In this document: one piece after another, positions 45,501 to 56,012 of the stretch
Position numbering within the stretch: the first letter of the stretch is position 1
Layout of the letters: each line of letters opens with the position of its first letter
Assembly (NCBI RefSeq): GCF_027942865.1
Contig: NC_134510.1
Span: 40,165,777 to 40,229,776 of the forward strand
Reading direction: 5' to 3'
From: Odontesthes bonariensis
Lineage: Eukaryota > Chordata > Actinopteri > Atheriniformes > Atherinopsidae
Length of the DNA stretch: 64,000 nucleotides
Position numbers and translations under genes: made by a program
Notes under the pieces: generated by a model
The model's database searches: none
Told to the model about the DNA's origin: nothing
Seen by the model: only the letters and a program-made list of their open reading frames with translations

Positions 45501-48500
45501 TCCACCGCTTCATCATCCAACACATCCACCGCTTCATCAACACATCCACCGCTTCATTATCTGCTTCATCCAACACATCCACCGCTTCATCAACACATCC
45601 ACCGCTTCATCATCCGCTTCATCCAACACATCCACCGCTTCATCATCCGCTTCATCCACCGCTTCATCATCCGCTTCATCCAACACATCCACCGCTTCAT
45701 CCAAAACATCCACCGCTTCATCCAACACATCCACCGCTTCATCCAACACATCCACCGCTTCATCATCCGCTTCATCCAACACATCCACCGCTTCATCATC
45801 CAACACATCCACCGCTTCATCATCCGGTTAATTCAACACATCCACCGCTTCATCATCCAACACATCCACCACTTCATCATCCGGTTAATTCAACACATCC
45901 ACCGCTTCATCATCCAACACATCCACCGCTTCATCATCCGCTTCATCCAACACATCCACCGCTTCATCATCCAACACATCCACCGCTTCATCATCCGGTT
46001 AATTCAACACATCCACCGCTTCATCATCCAACACATCCACCACTTCATCATCCGGTTAATTCAACACATCCACCGCTTCATCATCCAACACATCCACCGC
46101 TTCATCATCCGCTTCATCCAACACATCCACCGCTTCATCATCCGCTTCATCCACCGCTTCATCATCCGCTTCATCCAACACATCCACCGCTTCATCATCC
46201 AACACATCCCCCGCTTCATCCAACACATCTACCGCTTCATTATCTGCTTCATCCAACACATCCACCGCTTCATCATCCAACACATCCCCCGCTTCATCCA
46301 ACACATCTACCGCTTCATTATCTGCTTCATCCAACACATCCACCGCTTCATCATCCGCTTCATCCAACACATCCACCGCTTCATTATCTGGTTCATCCAA
46401 CACATCCACCGCTTCATCATCCGCTTCATCCAACACATCCACCGCTTCATCATCCAACACATCCCCCGCTTCATCCAACACATCTACCGCTTCATTATCT
46501 GCTTCATCCAACACATCCACCGCTTCATCATCCAACACATCCCCCGCTTCATCCAACACATCTACCGCTTCATTATCTGCTTCATCCAACACATCCACCG
46601 CTTCATCATCCGCTTCATCCAACACATCCACCGCTTCATTATCTGGTTCATCCAACACATCCACCGCTTCATCATCCGCTTCATCCAACACATCCACCGC
46701 TTCATCATCCAACACATCCCCCGCTTCATCCAACACATCTACCGCTTCATTATCTGCTTCATCCAACACATCCACCGCTTCATCATCCAACACATCCCCC
46801 GCTTCATCCAACACATCTACCGCTTCATTATCTGCTTCATCCAACACATCCACCGCTTCATCATCCGCTTCATCCAACACATCCACCGCTTCATTATCTG
46901 GTTCATCCAACACATCCACCGCTTCATCATCCGCTTCATCCAACACATCCACCGCTTCATCATCCAACACATCCCCCGCTTCATCCAACACATCTACCGC
47001 TTCATTATCTGCTTCATCCAACACATCCACCGCTTCATCATCCAACACATCCACCGCTTCATCATCCGCTTCATCCAACACATCCACCGCTTCATTATCT
47101 GGTTCATCCAACACATCCACCGCTTCATCATCCGCTTCATCCAACACATCCACCGCTTCATCATCCAACACATCCCCCGCTTCATCCAACACATCTACCG
47201 CTTCATTATCTGCTTCATCCAACACATCCACCGCTTCATCATCCAACACATCCCCCGCTTCATCCAACACATCTACCGCTTCATTATCTGCTTCATCCAA
47301 CACATCCACCGCTTCATCATCCGCTTCATCCAACACATCCACCGCTTCATTATCTGGTTCATCCAACACATCCACCGCTTCATCATCCGCTTCATCCAAC
47401 ACATCCACCGCTTCATCATCCAACACATCTACCGCTTCATTATCTGCTTCATCCAACACATCCACCGCTTCATTATCTGCTTCATCCAACACATCCACCG
47501 CTTCATTATCTGCTTCATCCAACACATCCACCGCTTCATTATCTGCTTCATCCAACACATCCACCGCTTCATCATCCGGTTCATCCAACACATCCACCGC
47601 TTCATCATCCAACACATCTACCGCTTCATCATCCGCTTCATCCAACACATCCACCGCTTCATCATCCAACACATCCCCCGCTTCATCCAACACATCCACC
47701 GCTTCATCATCCAACACATCTACCGCTTCATTATCTGCTTCATCCAACACATCCACCGCTTCATCATCCAACACATCTACCGCTTCATTATCCGCTTCAT
47801 CCAACACATCCCCCGCTTCATTATCTGCTTCATTATCCGCTTCATCCAACACATCCCCCGCTTCATCATCTGGTTCATCCAACACATCCACCGCTTCATC
47901 ATCTGGTTCATTCAACACATCCACCGCTTCATTATCTGCTTCACCCAACACATCCACCACTTCATCATCCAACACATCTACCGCTTCATCCAACACATCC
48001 CCCGCTTCATCATCCGGTTCATCCAACACATCCCCCGCTTCATCATCCAGTTCATCCAACACATCCACCGCTTCATCATCCAACACATCCACCACTTCAT
48101 CATCCGGTTAATTCAACACATCCACCGCTTCATCATCCGGTTCATCCAACACATCCACCGCTTCATCATCCAGTTCATCCAACACATCCACCGCTTCATC
48201 ATCCAACACATCCACCGCTTCATCATCCAACACATCCACCGCTTCATCATCCAACACATCCACCGCTTCATATCAACATGTTTCCAAGTCAAAGGCTGAG
48301 AAGAGATTAAATATATCTGGATAAACCTAAAAGCAGGAACCCTCCCACTCTGTTCTGACCGACTGTTCACTCGATGCCAAACCGACGCCCGACCCGACGC
48401 CCTTCCTGCAGATCAGGCGCACCGTGGGGGAGGTTTTGTTTCAGGACAAAAACACCACACAAGGTCACAAATAATCCGTTGAAATTAAAATGTTTCTCTG

Positions 48501-48805
48501 CTTTTGTTTAATAATTAAGAAGTTTTCCAAATTTCTTTCAGGTTAAACTTTCGTGCGTTTTAAATCCACGTTGACTTTGTGTTCGGACGCTAAACTCGTG
48601 ACAAACTAATAATCTCTAAATAAATAACTCTGATGTGAATGTGTTGGCAGAGTCAGACGTCAGAGCATTTCAGGATCTTTGGACTCACCACTTGGGTAAT
48701 TTTCAGGATGAAGCGGACTTTGTCCAGGTGCTCCGAAGGAACCAAGAACCAGGAGGATTTGGGGTTCGGCGCCGTCGTGGCGGCGTAAACTTCAGTGGAG
48801 GGCAT
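27539..48805 (-). CDS. cmtm6: CKLF-like MARVEL transmembrane protein 6 (188 aa)
   Basis: Four coding exons: 48805-48689 (39 codons, start MPSTEVYAATTAPNPK), 28582-28406 (59), 28195-28097 (33), 27712-27539 (57 plus TAA), all phase 0 with AG/GT borders. Exon 2 encodes VLSFLAFILEEMVNSC and VLYFFEFVSCTAFL, closely like human CMTM6 (LSLLAFICEEVVSQC, LYFFEFVSCSAFL). The exons give four hydrophobic segments and a cytosolic tail ending NAVANGE. Length matches human CMTM6 (183 aa). In mammals CMTM6 is a surface and endosomal protein that protects PD-L1 from lysosomal breakdown; the same role in fish is inference. CMTM4 is the next closest family member. The exon 3 donor (GTACTA) is weak. The intron between coding exons 1 and 2 spans 28583-48688. 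Confidence 0.88.
27729..27806. repeat. two-copy 40-bp duplication, then (GGAA)n
   Basis: gcatgttaaatacagactgt plus cattatacaacctgg occurs twice in cmtm6 intron 3, followed by ggaagg repeats to about 27890. Confidence 0.9.
27896..28083. repeat. 20-bp minisatellite beside the cmtm6 exon 3 donor
   Basis: About nine units of AGGAAAGGAGGCATCAGATC with one-base changes. It ends 13 bp from the exon 3 border. Confidence 0.95.
28274..28395. repeat. short tandem repeat in cmtm6 intron 2
   Basis: Irregular units of GCGTTTACCTGC, GCGTTAGCTG and TCCGTTAGCCT directly downstream of the exon 2 donor in transcript order. Confidence 0.9.
28613..28997. other. cmtm6 intron 1, no feature recognised
   Basis: Non-repetitive intron sequence near exon 2. 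No frame or motif of note. Confidence 0.4.
28998..29260 (+). mobile_element. L2-type LINE 3' end
   Basis: Reverse complement of 59750-59945: shared ccttagctaggaaattgttt and the tail GCGCTATATAAATAAAAATG ending in gaattgaatt units. Confidence 0.75.
29815..33036. repeat. 21-bp satellite array, ~150 units
   Basis: Unit CCTAAACTATCCCAAACAGT(A), with variants CCTACACTATCCC, CCTAAACCATCCC, CCTAAACCTTCCC and the ending ACCACC. Longer blocks recur (for example 30290-30900 and 31060-31600 read nearly alike). It lies in the first coding intron of cmtm6. Confidence 0.97.
33045..34951. mobile_element. hAT element, 1.9 kb, inside the 21-bp array
   Basis: Begins TAGGGCCCGACCGAAATG and ends GGTCGGGCCTTA. 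ACCTAAAC stands on both sides (33037-33044, 34952-34959), but the host array repeats this word anyway. Two perfect internal hairpins: 33358-33423 (25-bp arms) and about 33682-33720 (17-bp arms). A segment at 33220-33360 also occurs inverted at 29380-29515. No transposase recognised. Confidence 0.85.
34960..35361. repeat. 41-bp variant of the intron satellite
   Basis: Unit CCTTTCAAATAGAACCTAAA then ctatcccaaacaccacctaaa, about ten copies. It continues the 21-bp array beyond the hAT insertion. Confidence 0.95.
35370..36036 (+). mobile_element. second hAT element in the array, with BED-finger start
   Basis: Begins TAGGCTTGTCCCGATCCGAT and ends GGATCGGGACATCCCTA, with ACCTAAAC on both sides (35362-35369, 36037-36044). 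At 35577-35636 the plus strand reads MSAVWDYFTLKDETDEEVE then a stop, the usual start of a ZBED-type hAT transposase. The array resumes to about 36190. Confidence 0.85.
36200..36975. other. cmtm6 intron 1, nothing recognised
   Basis: Mostly non-repetitive. Frames are short and match no family I know. Confidence 0.4.
36980..37320 (-). mobile_element. LINE 3' end fragment
   Basis: The reversed tail (taataataataca, then atttataacgcactttacat) and a minus-strand peptide around AVECSEGSTDCETL followed by a decayed 3'UTR fit the end of an L2/Rex-type LINE. 37320-37700 shows nothing more. Confidence 0.55.
37715..37940. repeat. 19-20-bp minisatellite, ~11 units
   Basis: Unit GAGGTGAGAAATGTTCCCCC with variants TGAAGGTG. 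It replaces the expected sequence at the left side of the adjoining MITE copy. Confidence 0.95.
37941..38158 (+). mobile_element. THAP-family MITE, right end only
   Basis: Matches 11500-11734, ending GTATGCGGTTTGGAACACAG. The left part is replaced by the minisatellite. 38160-38560 holds nothing I recognise. Confidence 0.8.
38560..41290. repeat. 55-bp satellite, ~49 units, three CAGCTG per unit
   Basis: Unit CAGCTGGAACAGCTGGTTAA then actcctgaaacagctggtta actgcagctaaacag. Some units are shortened. A variant (aaatagcatctgg) recurs at 39536 and 40031, exactly 495 bp or nine units apart, showing higher-order duplication. It lies in the cmtm6 intron. Confidence 0.97.
41450..42870 (+). pseudogene. 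L2-type LINE ORF2 C-terminal end and 3'UTR, decayed
   Basis: 41530-41620 recalls the LINE segment WLPVRVRIESKVLLLTYI in broken frames. 41990-42713 is a tandemly multiplied version of the C-terminal motif GGRAFSYQAPLCGTS. 42714-42870 matches the stretch after that motif in the copy at 60.3 kb (acatcccatagttctgctgc ...). Confidence 0.75.
41990..42713. repeat. 55-bp tandem repeat from LINE coding sequence, ~13 units
   Basis: Unit GGAGGCAGAGCCTTCAGTTA then tcaggcccctctctgtggaa ccagctgccagtttg. Fifty-five is not a multiple of three, yet no frame of the unit contains a stop, so all three plus-strand frames stay open and cycle. The same repeat occurs inverted at 60398-60830. Confidence 0.97.
42871..43967. 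other. cmtm6 intron 1 segment with a LINE 3' tail fragment
   Basis: 43200-43300 is a reversed LINE tail (taataatatattttatttat, then aaagcactttacatc). The remainder is not recognised. Confidence 0.5.
43968..48275. repeat. 24/33-bp satellite array, 4.3 kb
   Basis: Units CACATCCACCGCTTCATCAT(CCAA) of 24 bp and a 33-bp form with an added CCGCTTCAT. Higher-order copies are visible: 44640-45095 recurs 732 bp later (45372-45827), and a 255-bp block recurs at 46387, 46642 and 46897. All unit lengths are multiples of three with few stops, so frames over 1,400 codons arise on the plus strand and 679 on the minus. They are compositional artefacts. Confidence 0.97.
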
Positions 48806-48980
48806 GATGGAGCTGAAAGAGAGAACGAAGAAACTTCAGGGCCTCTGAGGGATTCTCTGCCCACGCTGCTCCCGTCACCTCCAGGTCAAACATCCGAGTC
48901 AAAGTAATCATTTCAACTCCAAAAGCTACGAAGAAAACGAGGAACATAAGAGTTCAAACCTCCAACTCAACTGTTTTGGA

Positions 48981-48985
<5 letters not shown>

Positions 48986-49027
<42 letters not shown>
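48986..49027. repeat. (AT)n microsatellite
   Basis: A run of about 20 AT units near the left border of a hAT element, in the intron upstream of the first cmtm6 coding exon. Confidence 0.95.
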
Positions 49028-49032
<5 letters not shown>

Positions 49033-49040
49033 AAAAAAAG

Positions 49041-49961
49041 TAGGGCTGGGACTTTAGCACGTTAATTACGATTAATTAACTACACACATATTAGCGTGTT
49101 AAAAAAAAATAACGCATTTTAATCGCACACTATAATTTTTTTTTTTTTTTTTTTTTTAAATACAGACGGATGGACGCAAGTCAAGCAAGACTGATCGCAC
49201 TCACTCAGAAATTTACTGATGATGAGGGCTGACGAGGGGCTCGTTGTGTAGCCAATATTTCGTGCGGCATTAAATTTCATCTGGGCGGAATGAAAGAAAG
49301 ATATGTCTGGAGAGAGCTTTTGTGTGTGCGCCAGAACTTCCGGTAAAAACTTCCGGTGATTTGACAGCTAGCGCGTCAGGTTAGGGCCAGTGGCCGTAAA
49401 CAAAGGTTATAGCCGAGAAGAAAGATGATAATATAACGTAGCTAAAAAAGACTAGCTTTCTTCAGTAGCCTAATGCTTACCGATTTAGCAAGCCTAGCAG
49501 CCTCGTTGCTAATGCTAGCCGCCGTAACGTTACCAACCATACCCGACGTCAAGAAGTTAGCTGAGCAGGGGCAAGATTATGGGGCTGCAGAGTTAACTTC
49601 ATAATGGGTGAGTGCAGGTTTCATTCACTTGTTTTCATTATTTCACAGGATTGATTCACTTCAATGGTTTATCCGATTGCTGGCCGCCGAGCCATTATGT
49701 GTCTCGGACATGTAGCAGCTAGCGTGGAAGCTAACGGGGGCCCAAAGCAGCTTAACATCCAAGATTCTATATACTGTGTTTCCATGCATGCTACATTCAG
49801 ATTCCAAATAGGGATATGTTCTGTGTTTGTTGAAATATTGTTGAAAATGTTAATTTTCTAAAGGATAAAGTATATGCGATTAAAATGCGATTAATTTCGA
49901 TTAATTAATTTCAAAGCCTGTAGTTAACGCGATTAAAAATACTAATCGAGTCACAGCCCTA
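49041..49961. mobile_element. hAT-type element, 921 bp
   Basis: Begins TAGGGCTGGGACTTTAGCAC and ends CTAATCGAGTCACAGCCCTA, flanked by AAAAAAAG on both sides. It carries alternating attaattaa blocks near the ends. No transposase domain. It splits a series of degenerate ~50-bp repeats (agttcaaacc...tttttgagcagaaatatat) at 48950-50190. Confidence 0.8.
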
Positions 49962-50754
49962 AAAAAAAGTTCAAACCTGTAAGTCAACCGTTTTTGAGCA
50001 GAAATATATATTTTTTTAAAAACAATTAAAAAAAACAAAAAAGTTCAAACTGTTTTTGAGCAGAAATATATATAAAAAGAAAAAACAATAATAAAAACCC
50101 CCAAAAATTGAAGCCTGCAATTCAGCTGTTTTTGAGCAGAAATATATCAAAAACAAAAATTTACAAAAACGCGAGAAAAAAAGTTCAAATCTTCACCTCA
50201 GATCGTTTTAATGCAGCCGTTAGAGTCATTTCAGACAAAAGGGAGCATTCGTGTCTTTCTTTATCTTTTTATGACAGAAAGATACAGAAAAGACTCAATA
50301 AATAAGCTAATAAATTAAACAAAAACAAGAACAATTGGGTAAATAGGGATATTAAAGCAGAAACTTTGCCCAAATCCTTTTTTTTTCGTGGCATTTACGG
50401 AGCTGCTCGTGTATCCACACAGTTTCAGGCGTTCAACTCGCTTTATTACACATGGAAATGTATGTAAATTCACCTGTTTGGACTGAAAATTAAAACCCGC
50501 TTTGATAACTGATAAACTGCCTGAACTTTATTTCCCACCACCATTAAAAGAAGCTCACTGCTGCAGCTTCATGATGGGAAGACTTTCCCACCCTTACAGA
50601 CAGAGGTTCATCCATGGGACGATGAGAAGGGGCCGAGCAGACGGTTCTTAGGGAAGCCGAGGCCCTTCAAAGTCTGCAGCAGCATGATTCATAACTTCTG
50701 TCAGTCTGGAGGAGAATGAAGCTGCTTTACAGCATTTTTTTTTAAAGTGTTTTT

Positions 50755-51283
50755 TTCACCAGAAATAGTCAGAAGAAAACTGAAAAAAATAAAATTAAAA
50801 CTTCTTTGGTGAAAGTTTTCACTAAATTTACTTTAAACTAACACTTTAATTTAAATATACACAGAACAACAGATGGAAAGCAGAAAAACATCCGACTCCA
50901 GTCATTAAAGCGTATTTAAGGAACATGTGAGCCTTAAAGGTGCAACCGTGATGTTTTTAATGCTCTGTGCACCAAACCAAGAACATAAAGATTCAGACCA
51001 GGAACCTTAAAATGAGGCTTTTATAAAACATTTTAAATGTTTTATACGCACGTCTGTTCAATCAAGGTTCAAACTAATAAACAAATAACAGCTTTAAGCG
51101 TTTTGTTGCTTTTTTTTGTGTGTGTTTTTTTCCCCAGAAATAATAATAAGAAAACTGAAAAAAAAAAAAACAAATAAAAAAAACTTCTTTGGTGAAAGTT
51201 TTCACTAAATTTAATTCGTTTTATACGCACGGCTGTTAAATCAAGGTTCAAACTAATGAGCAAACGACAGATTTAAAGCTTTT
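50755..51283 (+). repeat. two-copy duplication in cmtm6 5' intron
   Basis: 50755-50832 (cttctttggtgaaagttttc) recurs at 51134-51213, and 51040-51100 (tttatacgcac, tcaaggttcaaactaat) recurs at 51222-51283. 51284-52070 shows nothing else recognisable. Confidence 0.8.
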
Positions 51284-52073
51284 CCTGCATTTTAGATCCA
51301 GCAGAAACCCGTACAGCAAAGTGTTGACCACATCTGAGCAGCACCAGAGTCCCAGGGACATTCAAACACTTCTATGCCATAATGATCAACACTTTTCAGG
51401 TCCCCACCACATAAAAACAAGTTCATGGGGGGTTTCTGAGCGCCTGGGAATGAAAGTGAAACTTCTCACACAGGTGTGCAGATGGCTGAAGCAGTTTGTG
51501 CCCTAAATCTAACCAAATGATAACCAGCTATTTATCTTCCAGTCACTTTAACACCCTTTTTTCCCTTTAGCTTCAAGTTAGTACAAAACGTCCATTAAAA
51601 ACTTCAATATTTAATCAATTCTGGCTTCCAAGACAACAACAGAAATAATTCAGAGGATGGCGTCAATATTAACCGTCCAATATGGTTGGTAATAGATAAT
51701 TCGGCGTAGGTTTAACTCATCATATTACAGTTTATTTTGGTGTTATTCCATCTTTTCTAAGGGTTTCTAAGCTCATTACCGCGGTAACTTTCCGCGTCCT
51801 TTGGTGGGGAAAGTTCGATGGGAATTACAGCGGAACCAGTCGAATGAGCCGAAGCGAAAAGCGGCTATTTGCTCGGATATGAGAGGATAAAGAGTCGTTT
51901 TAAGTAAAGAGACAACCGCGAAAAGAAGTTTTACAGAATCATAGTGACTGCAGACTGAAGTCTGGGGGCTTGGCAACAACTTTTAATGGTGGCCTGAAAT
52001 CTGCGCCGCTTCTGTCTACCTGAACAGGAAGTTAGCTTATAAAAGGGTTTAAAAGTTAAAGAAACAAACTCAC

Positions 52074-52200
52074 GGCTCGGCTCGGTTCGGTTCGGTTCGG
52101 TACGGTTCCAACTGTCTGATAAACACCGTCTCCAGTAGCGAGGCTCTCTCCCAGCTCTTCGCTTTGTTTCTCGGGTTAACTGAAGAAACTTCCGCGTTTA
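52074..52200 (-). other. cmtm6: probable non-coding first exon of cmtm6
   Basis: On the minus strand a GTGAGT donor follows CCGAGCC at 52074, preceded by a CCGAACCGAAC tract. The first coding exon has its own acceptor (ctctctttcag ending at 48813), only 7 bp before the start codon, so an upstream exon is required. The 5' limit is a guess. Confidence 0.5.
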
Positions 52201-52289
52201 AAGTGCGCTTTATTTGTTTTTAGTCAAGCCGGAAACGAACACGTTTCAGTTCCGGTTGGGACTTTCAAATTAAAGGTTTTCGCGAAGTA

Positions 52290-52525
52290 TGCGGCATAGA
52301 TATGGCTTGATGTCTCGTCCGCGTTGCTGGGCAACGGAGCCGAACGTCTTACCACAGGCAGCTCTCTCGTTGTGTTGATGGTGAAACATTCAAACATTCA
52401 AGACATAACTTGCTTAATTCTCAAACGTTTAGGTTATTATAAACATCAAAGTAGTAAGCTAATTATCACACTACAGACGAAGTCCATATTTTTTTTTTTT
52501 TAAATAAAAACGTAAATATTTCAGA
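52290..52525 (+). repeat. segment shared with 62.09-62.32 kb, with RFX X-box
   Basis: From tgtctcgtccgcgttgctgg to aaaacgtaaatatttca, largely identical to about 62098-62318. Contains GTTGCTGGGCAAC (52323-52335); on the other strand this reads GTTGCCCAGCAAC, fitting the RFX X-box. It lies just upstream of the probable cmtm6 first exon. 52523-52558 then matches a THAP-family terminus (gtaggcggtttcgaacacag). Confidence 0.7.
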
Positions 52526-52559
52526 AGTAGGAGAAGTAGGCGGTTTCGAACACAGCCGA

Positions 52560-52928
52560 TGACTTGAATGACTTGAGTGTTTAGCATCTAGCATAACTTC
52601 GAACTTTGTTCGTCATTTGAAGATCCATTCTCACCAGGAAGTGCTCGTCAAATTAGCTAATATTATCCTGTTAGCCTAGTCGGTAGTTAGCTAACGTTAG
52701 CTTGATATGATACGGGGTGGACAGGTTGGACACATTGGCCAATGATGTTTACTGACAGTTACTTATATCTTTGTGTTTTCACATTATTAAGATCAGATTC
52801 TGCAGGTAAAACTGCAATAATAAGGTGACTTTGACTTGACTTGCCCAAGAAAAAATTACTTGGGACTTACTTTGACTTGAAAACTAAGACTTGAGACTTG
52901 CACATGTGTGACTTGGTCCCATCTCTGG
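52560..52928 (-). mobile_element. hAT-type MITE, rearranged relative of 22866-23297
   Basis: Reads as the reverse complement of that element, ending CATGTGTGACTTGGTCCCAT, with the shared core gttagctaacgttagcttga. An extra stretch at about 52800-52850 differs. Confidence 0.75.
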
Positions 52929-53279
52929 TATGAACACAAATAATTCATGTTTGGTCTCATTAGCTTTATTCAGGTTGTTAATATTCATTCATTTTTACAT
53001 TTCAGACCTTAAAAAAGGTGGGAAAGTAAAGCTTTTATCACTGTAATGTTTCCATTCCTTCTCATAACATGTAAAGCAACACCACCAGAAGCTTGTGAAT
53101 CTTAAAACTGAGTTTCTTACTCATTTTGACGTAGAGATCATTTCAGGAGAAGCTCGTCTGCTTTAATTAAAGTTCTGTGAGGAAAGAAGTTGATGAGGAA
53201 CTGGTGCTTTAACATCGTGATTCACTGTGAAAGTGAAGCTAAGGCTGTGTTTACTTTTACTTTACTTTTATTTTTCAGG

Positions 53280-55090
53280 ACATTGCACATTAATGAACAT
53301 ATACATAGTGTACATACATGTAAATGTGCCAGATTTTAGCACAAATGCTAATTTCCATCTGGTGTCCAAATAGGCAGGCTAGGTGGAGCAAAGAAATTAA
53401 AATCAAAGACAAGCTTTACAAACAAGAACACTGTTAGTAACAAAAGAAATGGTACAAATACAAAAGCAATGAGCATGTTAATAGAAACAAAGAGACCCCA
53501 AAATAGGGCTATGTATTAGTGACGTGCGTGTGTGCGGGTTCAAGCTAGTGGTGTGTACATGTTTGTTGAGCTCGAAGCCACGTTTTAATCTGGCTCTTGA
53601 AGGTGGCTAAAGAGGGACATTCCCTTATGTGCAGTGGTATTGAGTTCCATAATGCACTGCCTTTAAGAGAGAGTGCATTATGACTAAAAGCGGTTTTCCT
53701 AAAAGGAACCTCCACATCTTTGTTAGCCACTGCTCGGGTAACCCCGTGTCTGATGATATTTAAAAAAATCCTGTAAACAGGGTGGCGCCAGGCCATGCAA
53801 AGTTTTATAAAATAAGCAGCTGTAAGAAAATTTACAGAAATTGTCAAAGCTCAGTAGTTTGTACTTATCTAAAATGTTACAATGGTGGTAAGAAAGAGTT
53901 TTTTTATCTAAGATTTTGAGTGCTTTTTTAAATACAATCTCCACTGGCTTGAGTGTGGTAGACCCCACCATAGTCCAGCTTGTGATGCAATAACTTAGGT
54001 GAGAAAAAAATCATTGCATGTAAATATGTCAGGGCAGCACTTTCTGACATAGCACCTCTAATGTGCTTAAAATTATGAAGGTGAAATTTAATTTTATTAG
54101 TTATCATTTTTATATGTTTTTTAAAAGAAAGATTGGAGTCTAGAATGACTCCTAGATATTTAAAATCCGTGACCACATCTAGTTTTTCCGTACCTAAAGA
54201 GCCATAAGAGGGGAAGGTTGCTTGGACAGATACATGCAGACAGTTTTTTTTGCATTCAATATGAGACATGATCTGTTTAGCCATGTTTGTATATGTGTAA
54301 GAGATGTAGAAAGTACACGTGCTGCTTCTGCAGGGTCTTTGGCTTTGGTGAAAATGACTGTGTCATCAGCATAAAGCTGGACATCAACATGTGGACAATA
54401 TTCAGGTAAATCATTAATGTAAAGAGAAAATAAAAGGGGGCCCAGAATGGACCCCTGGGGGACCCCTACTGGACAACTTATGAAGGTGGACCTAGAACCA
54501 TCCACAGACGTACATTGTTCTCTATTTGACAAGTATGACTGGAACCAAGTTATAGATTTAGCAGAAAAATTAAAAAGAATAAGTTTTGATAATAATACTT
54601 TATGGTTAACAGTATCAAATGCTCTTTTTATATCCAAGAAGACGGCCCCAACACAACCATTTTTATCTAGGTGGCATTTGTTCTTTTCCATGAACATGGC
54701 CAGTGCAGTCTCAGTAGAATGGTGAGGACGAAACCCAAACTGCATTCGGTGCAGAGGTGTTCGACTATTACTGAGGTAATCAATGATTTGTTTACAGAAC
54801 CATTTTTCAATCATTTTTTAAATGACAGGTAAAATGCTGATTGGTCTATAATTGTTCATATCAGTTTTATCGCCTGCTTTAAATACAGGGATAACAGAGG
54901 CCAATTTCCATGCCTTAGGGACAGTGGAATTTTCTATAGATAAGTTGATGAGGTGCGTGAGTGGGGGTGCAAGCACCTCTTTGTGTAATTTTAGAAAGTT
55001 AGTATCAAGACCATAAACATATTTAGCTTTGGAGTTGTTCAAGGCAGTTATGATCTTGATAATATCTTGTGTTCTAAACCGCATACTTCT
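53280..55090 (-). pseudogene. non-LTR retrotransposon ORF2 (reverse transcriptase), 5'-truncated
   Basis: Minus strand from about 55080: FLKLHKEVLAPPLTHLINLS, then after an in-frame TAA at 54815-54817 MQFGFRPHHSTETALAMFME, DIKRAFDTVNHKVLLSKLI, GVPQGSILGPLLFSLYINDL and QLYADDTVIF (catalytic YADD kept). Frameshifts near 54240 and beyond split the C-terminal part (FKYLGVILDSNLSFKKHI, GSALWNSIPLHIRECPSLA). Endonuclease missing. 53280-53545 is probably its 3'UTR. Jockey/CR1-related group by motif; finer placement needs a tree. Confidence 0.88.
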
Positions 55091-55759
55091 CCTACTACTC
55101 ATACTAACTTTCTGAGCTAGTATGCGAGTTTGAGTAAGCGAGAAGTTCCCGGATGCATACTAGATTCTCCTAAATGTTGGGTATGCATCATGAGGTTACT
55201 ACTCATACTCAAACTACCCAAGATGCAACGTAACGTGACGTCGCCGATCGTCATTTCCTGTCAAAACGGCAGTTTCAAGCTAGCTACAACGAGGGTAGGT
55301 TCACTTCCTGTTTTCAAAACAAAAGCACCAATTGTATGGTAATGGCTTTCCCTATGATAAAAGGCAACGGGTATTTTATTTTGTGAAAATAACAGGAAGT
55401 GCGTTAGCTCACTGCGGCTAGCTTTAGTAGCGCCGAATTCGTGGGAACAAAATTGTAAACAGCCGGTATTTTGTCAGGTTTTCAACACGTTGGGGATCTA
55501 AACGACTACTTTCTCACCTGAAAATGTTTCAAATGTTGCTAAAGTTTACAGAGTTTAGAGCTTAAGGGAAATCAGCTTCAGGCCGGCTGATTTCAGTTCG
55601 GGCAGGAGCGAAATGCATTGTGGGTAAACGCTCTGCATACTGTCTGATCGATGAGTATGTAGTATGCAGTATGCAGTACGCAGTATGCAGTATGTAGTAT
55701 GTAGTATGTAGTATGTAGTATGTAGTATGTAGTATGCAGTATGCGGTTTGGAACACAGC
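55067..55759. mobile_element. THAP-family MITE, complete (693 bp)
   Basis: Both termini present: TGTGTTCTAAACCGCATACT and AGTATGCGGTTTGGAACACA. Inside is CGTGACGTCGCCGATCGTCA, and near the right end about a dozen heptamers (TATGCAG/TATGTAG), the seed of the tg intron 1 array. It abuts the 5'-truncated LINE. Confidence 0.88.
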
Positions 55760-56012
55760 CTGAGTTTCTTTCCAAAGGGATTAAAAGCAGAATGGAGCCG
55801 TGTTTTAACCATGAAGTCTGCTGTGAATCAGCTCCGACTCACATCCTGATCTCACACACAGCAGCTCGCTCGGCCCACATGTTTCCTGGTTCCCTCCCCT
55901 TCAGATCTTTAGCTCATGATGGGTGTAACCACCAGGAAGTGAACCAACCGGCTCTGTTCTCTGCACAGACACATGATTTGTAGATCAGAGCTCAGACCGG
56001 TTTCAGCTTTCA

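Noticed and set aside
43901..48310. Open frames of 1469 and 1445 codons (plus) and 679 codons (minus)
   Set aside because: They only translate a 24/33-bp satellite in different frames; no start context, no domain, same length on overlapping frames and both strands.
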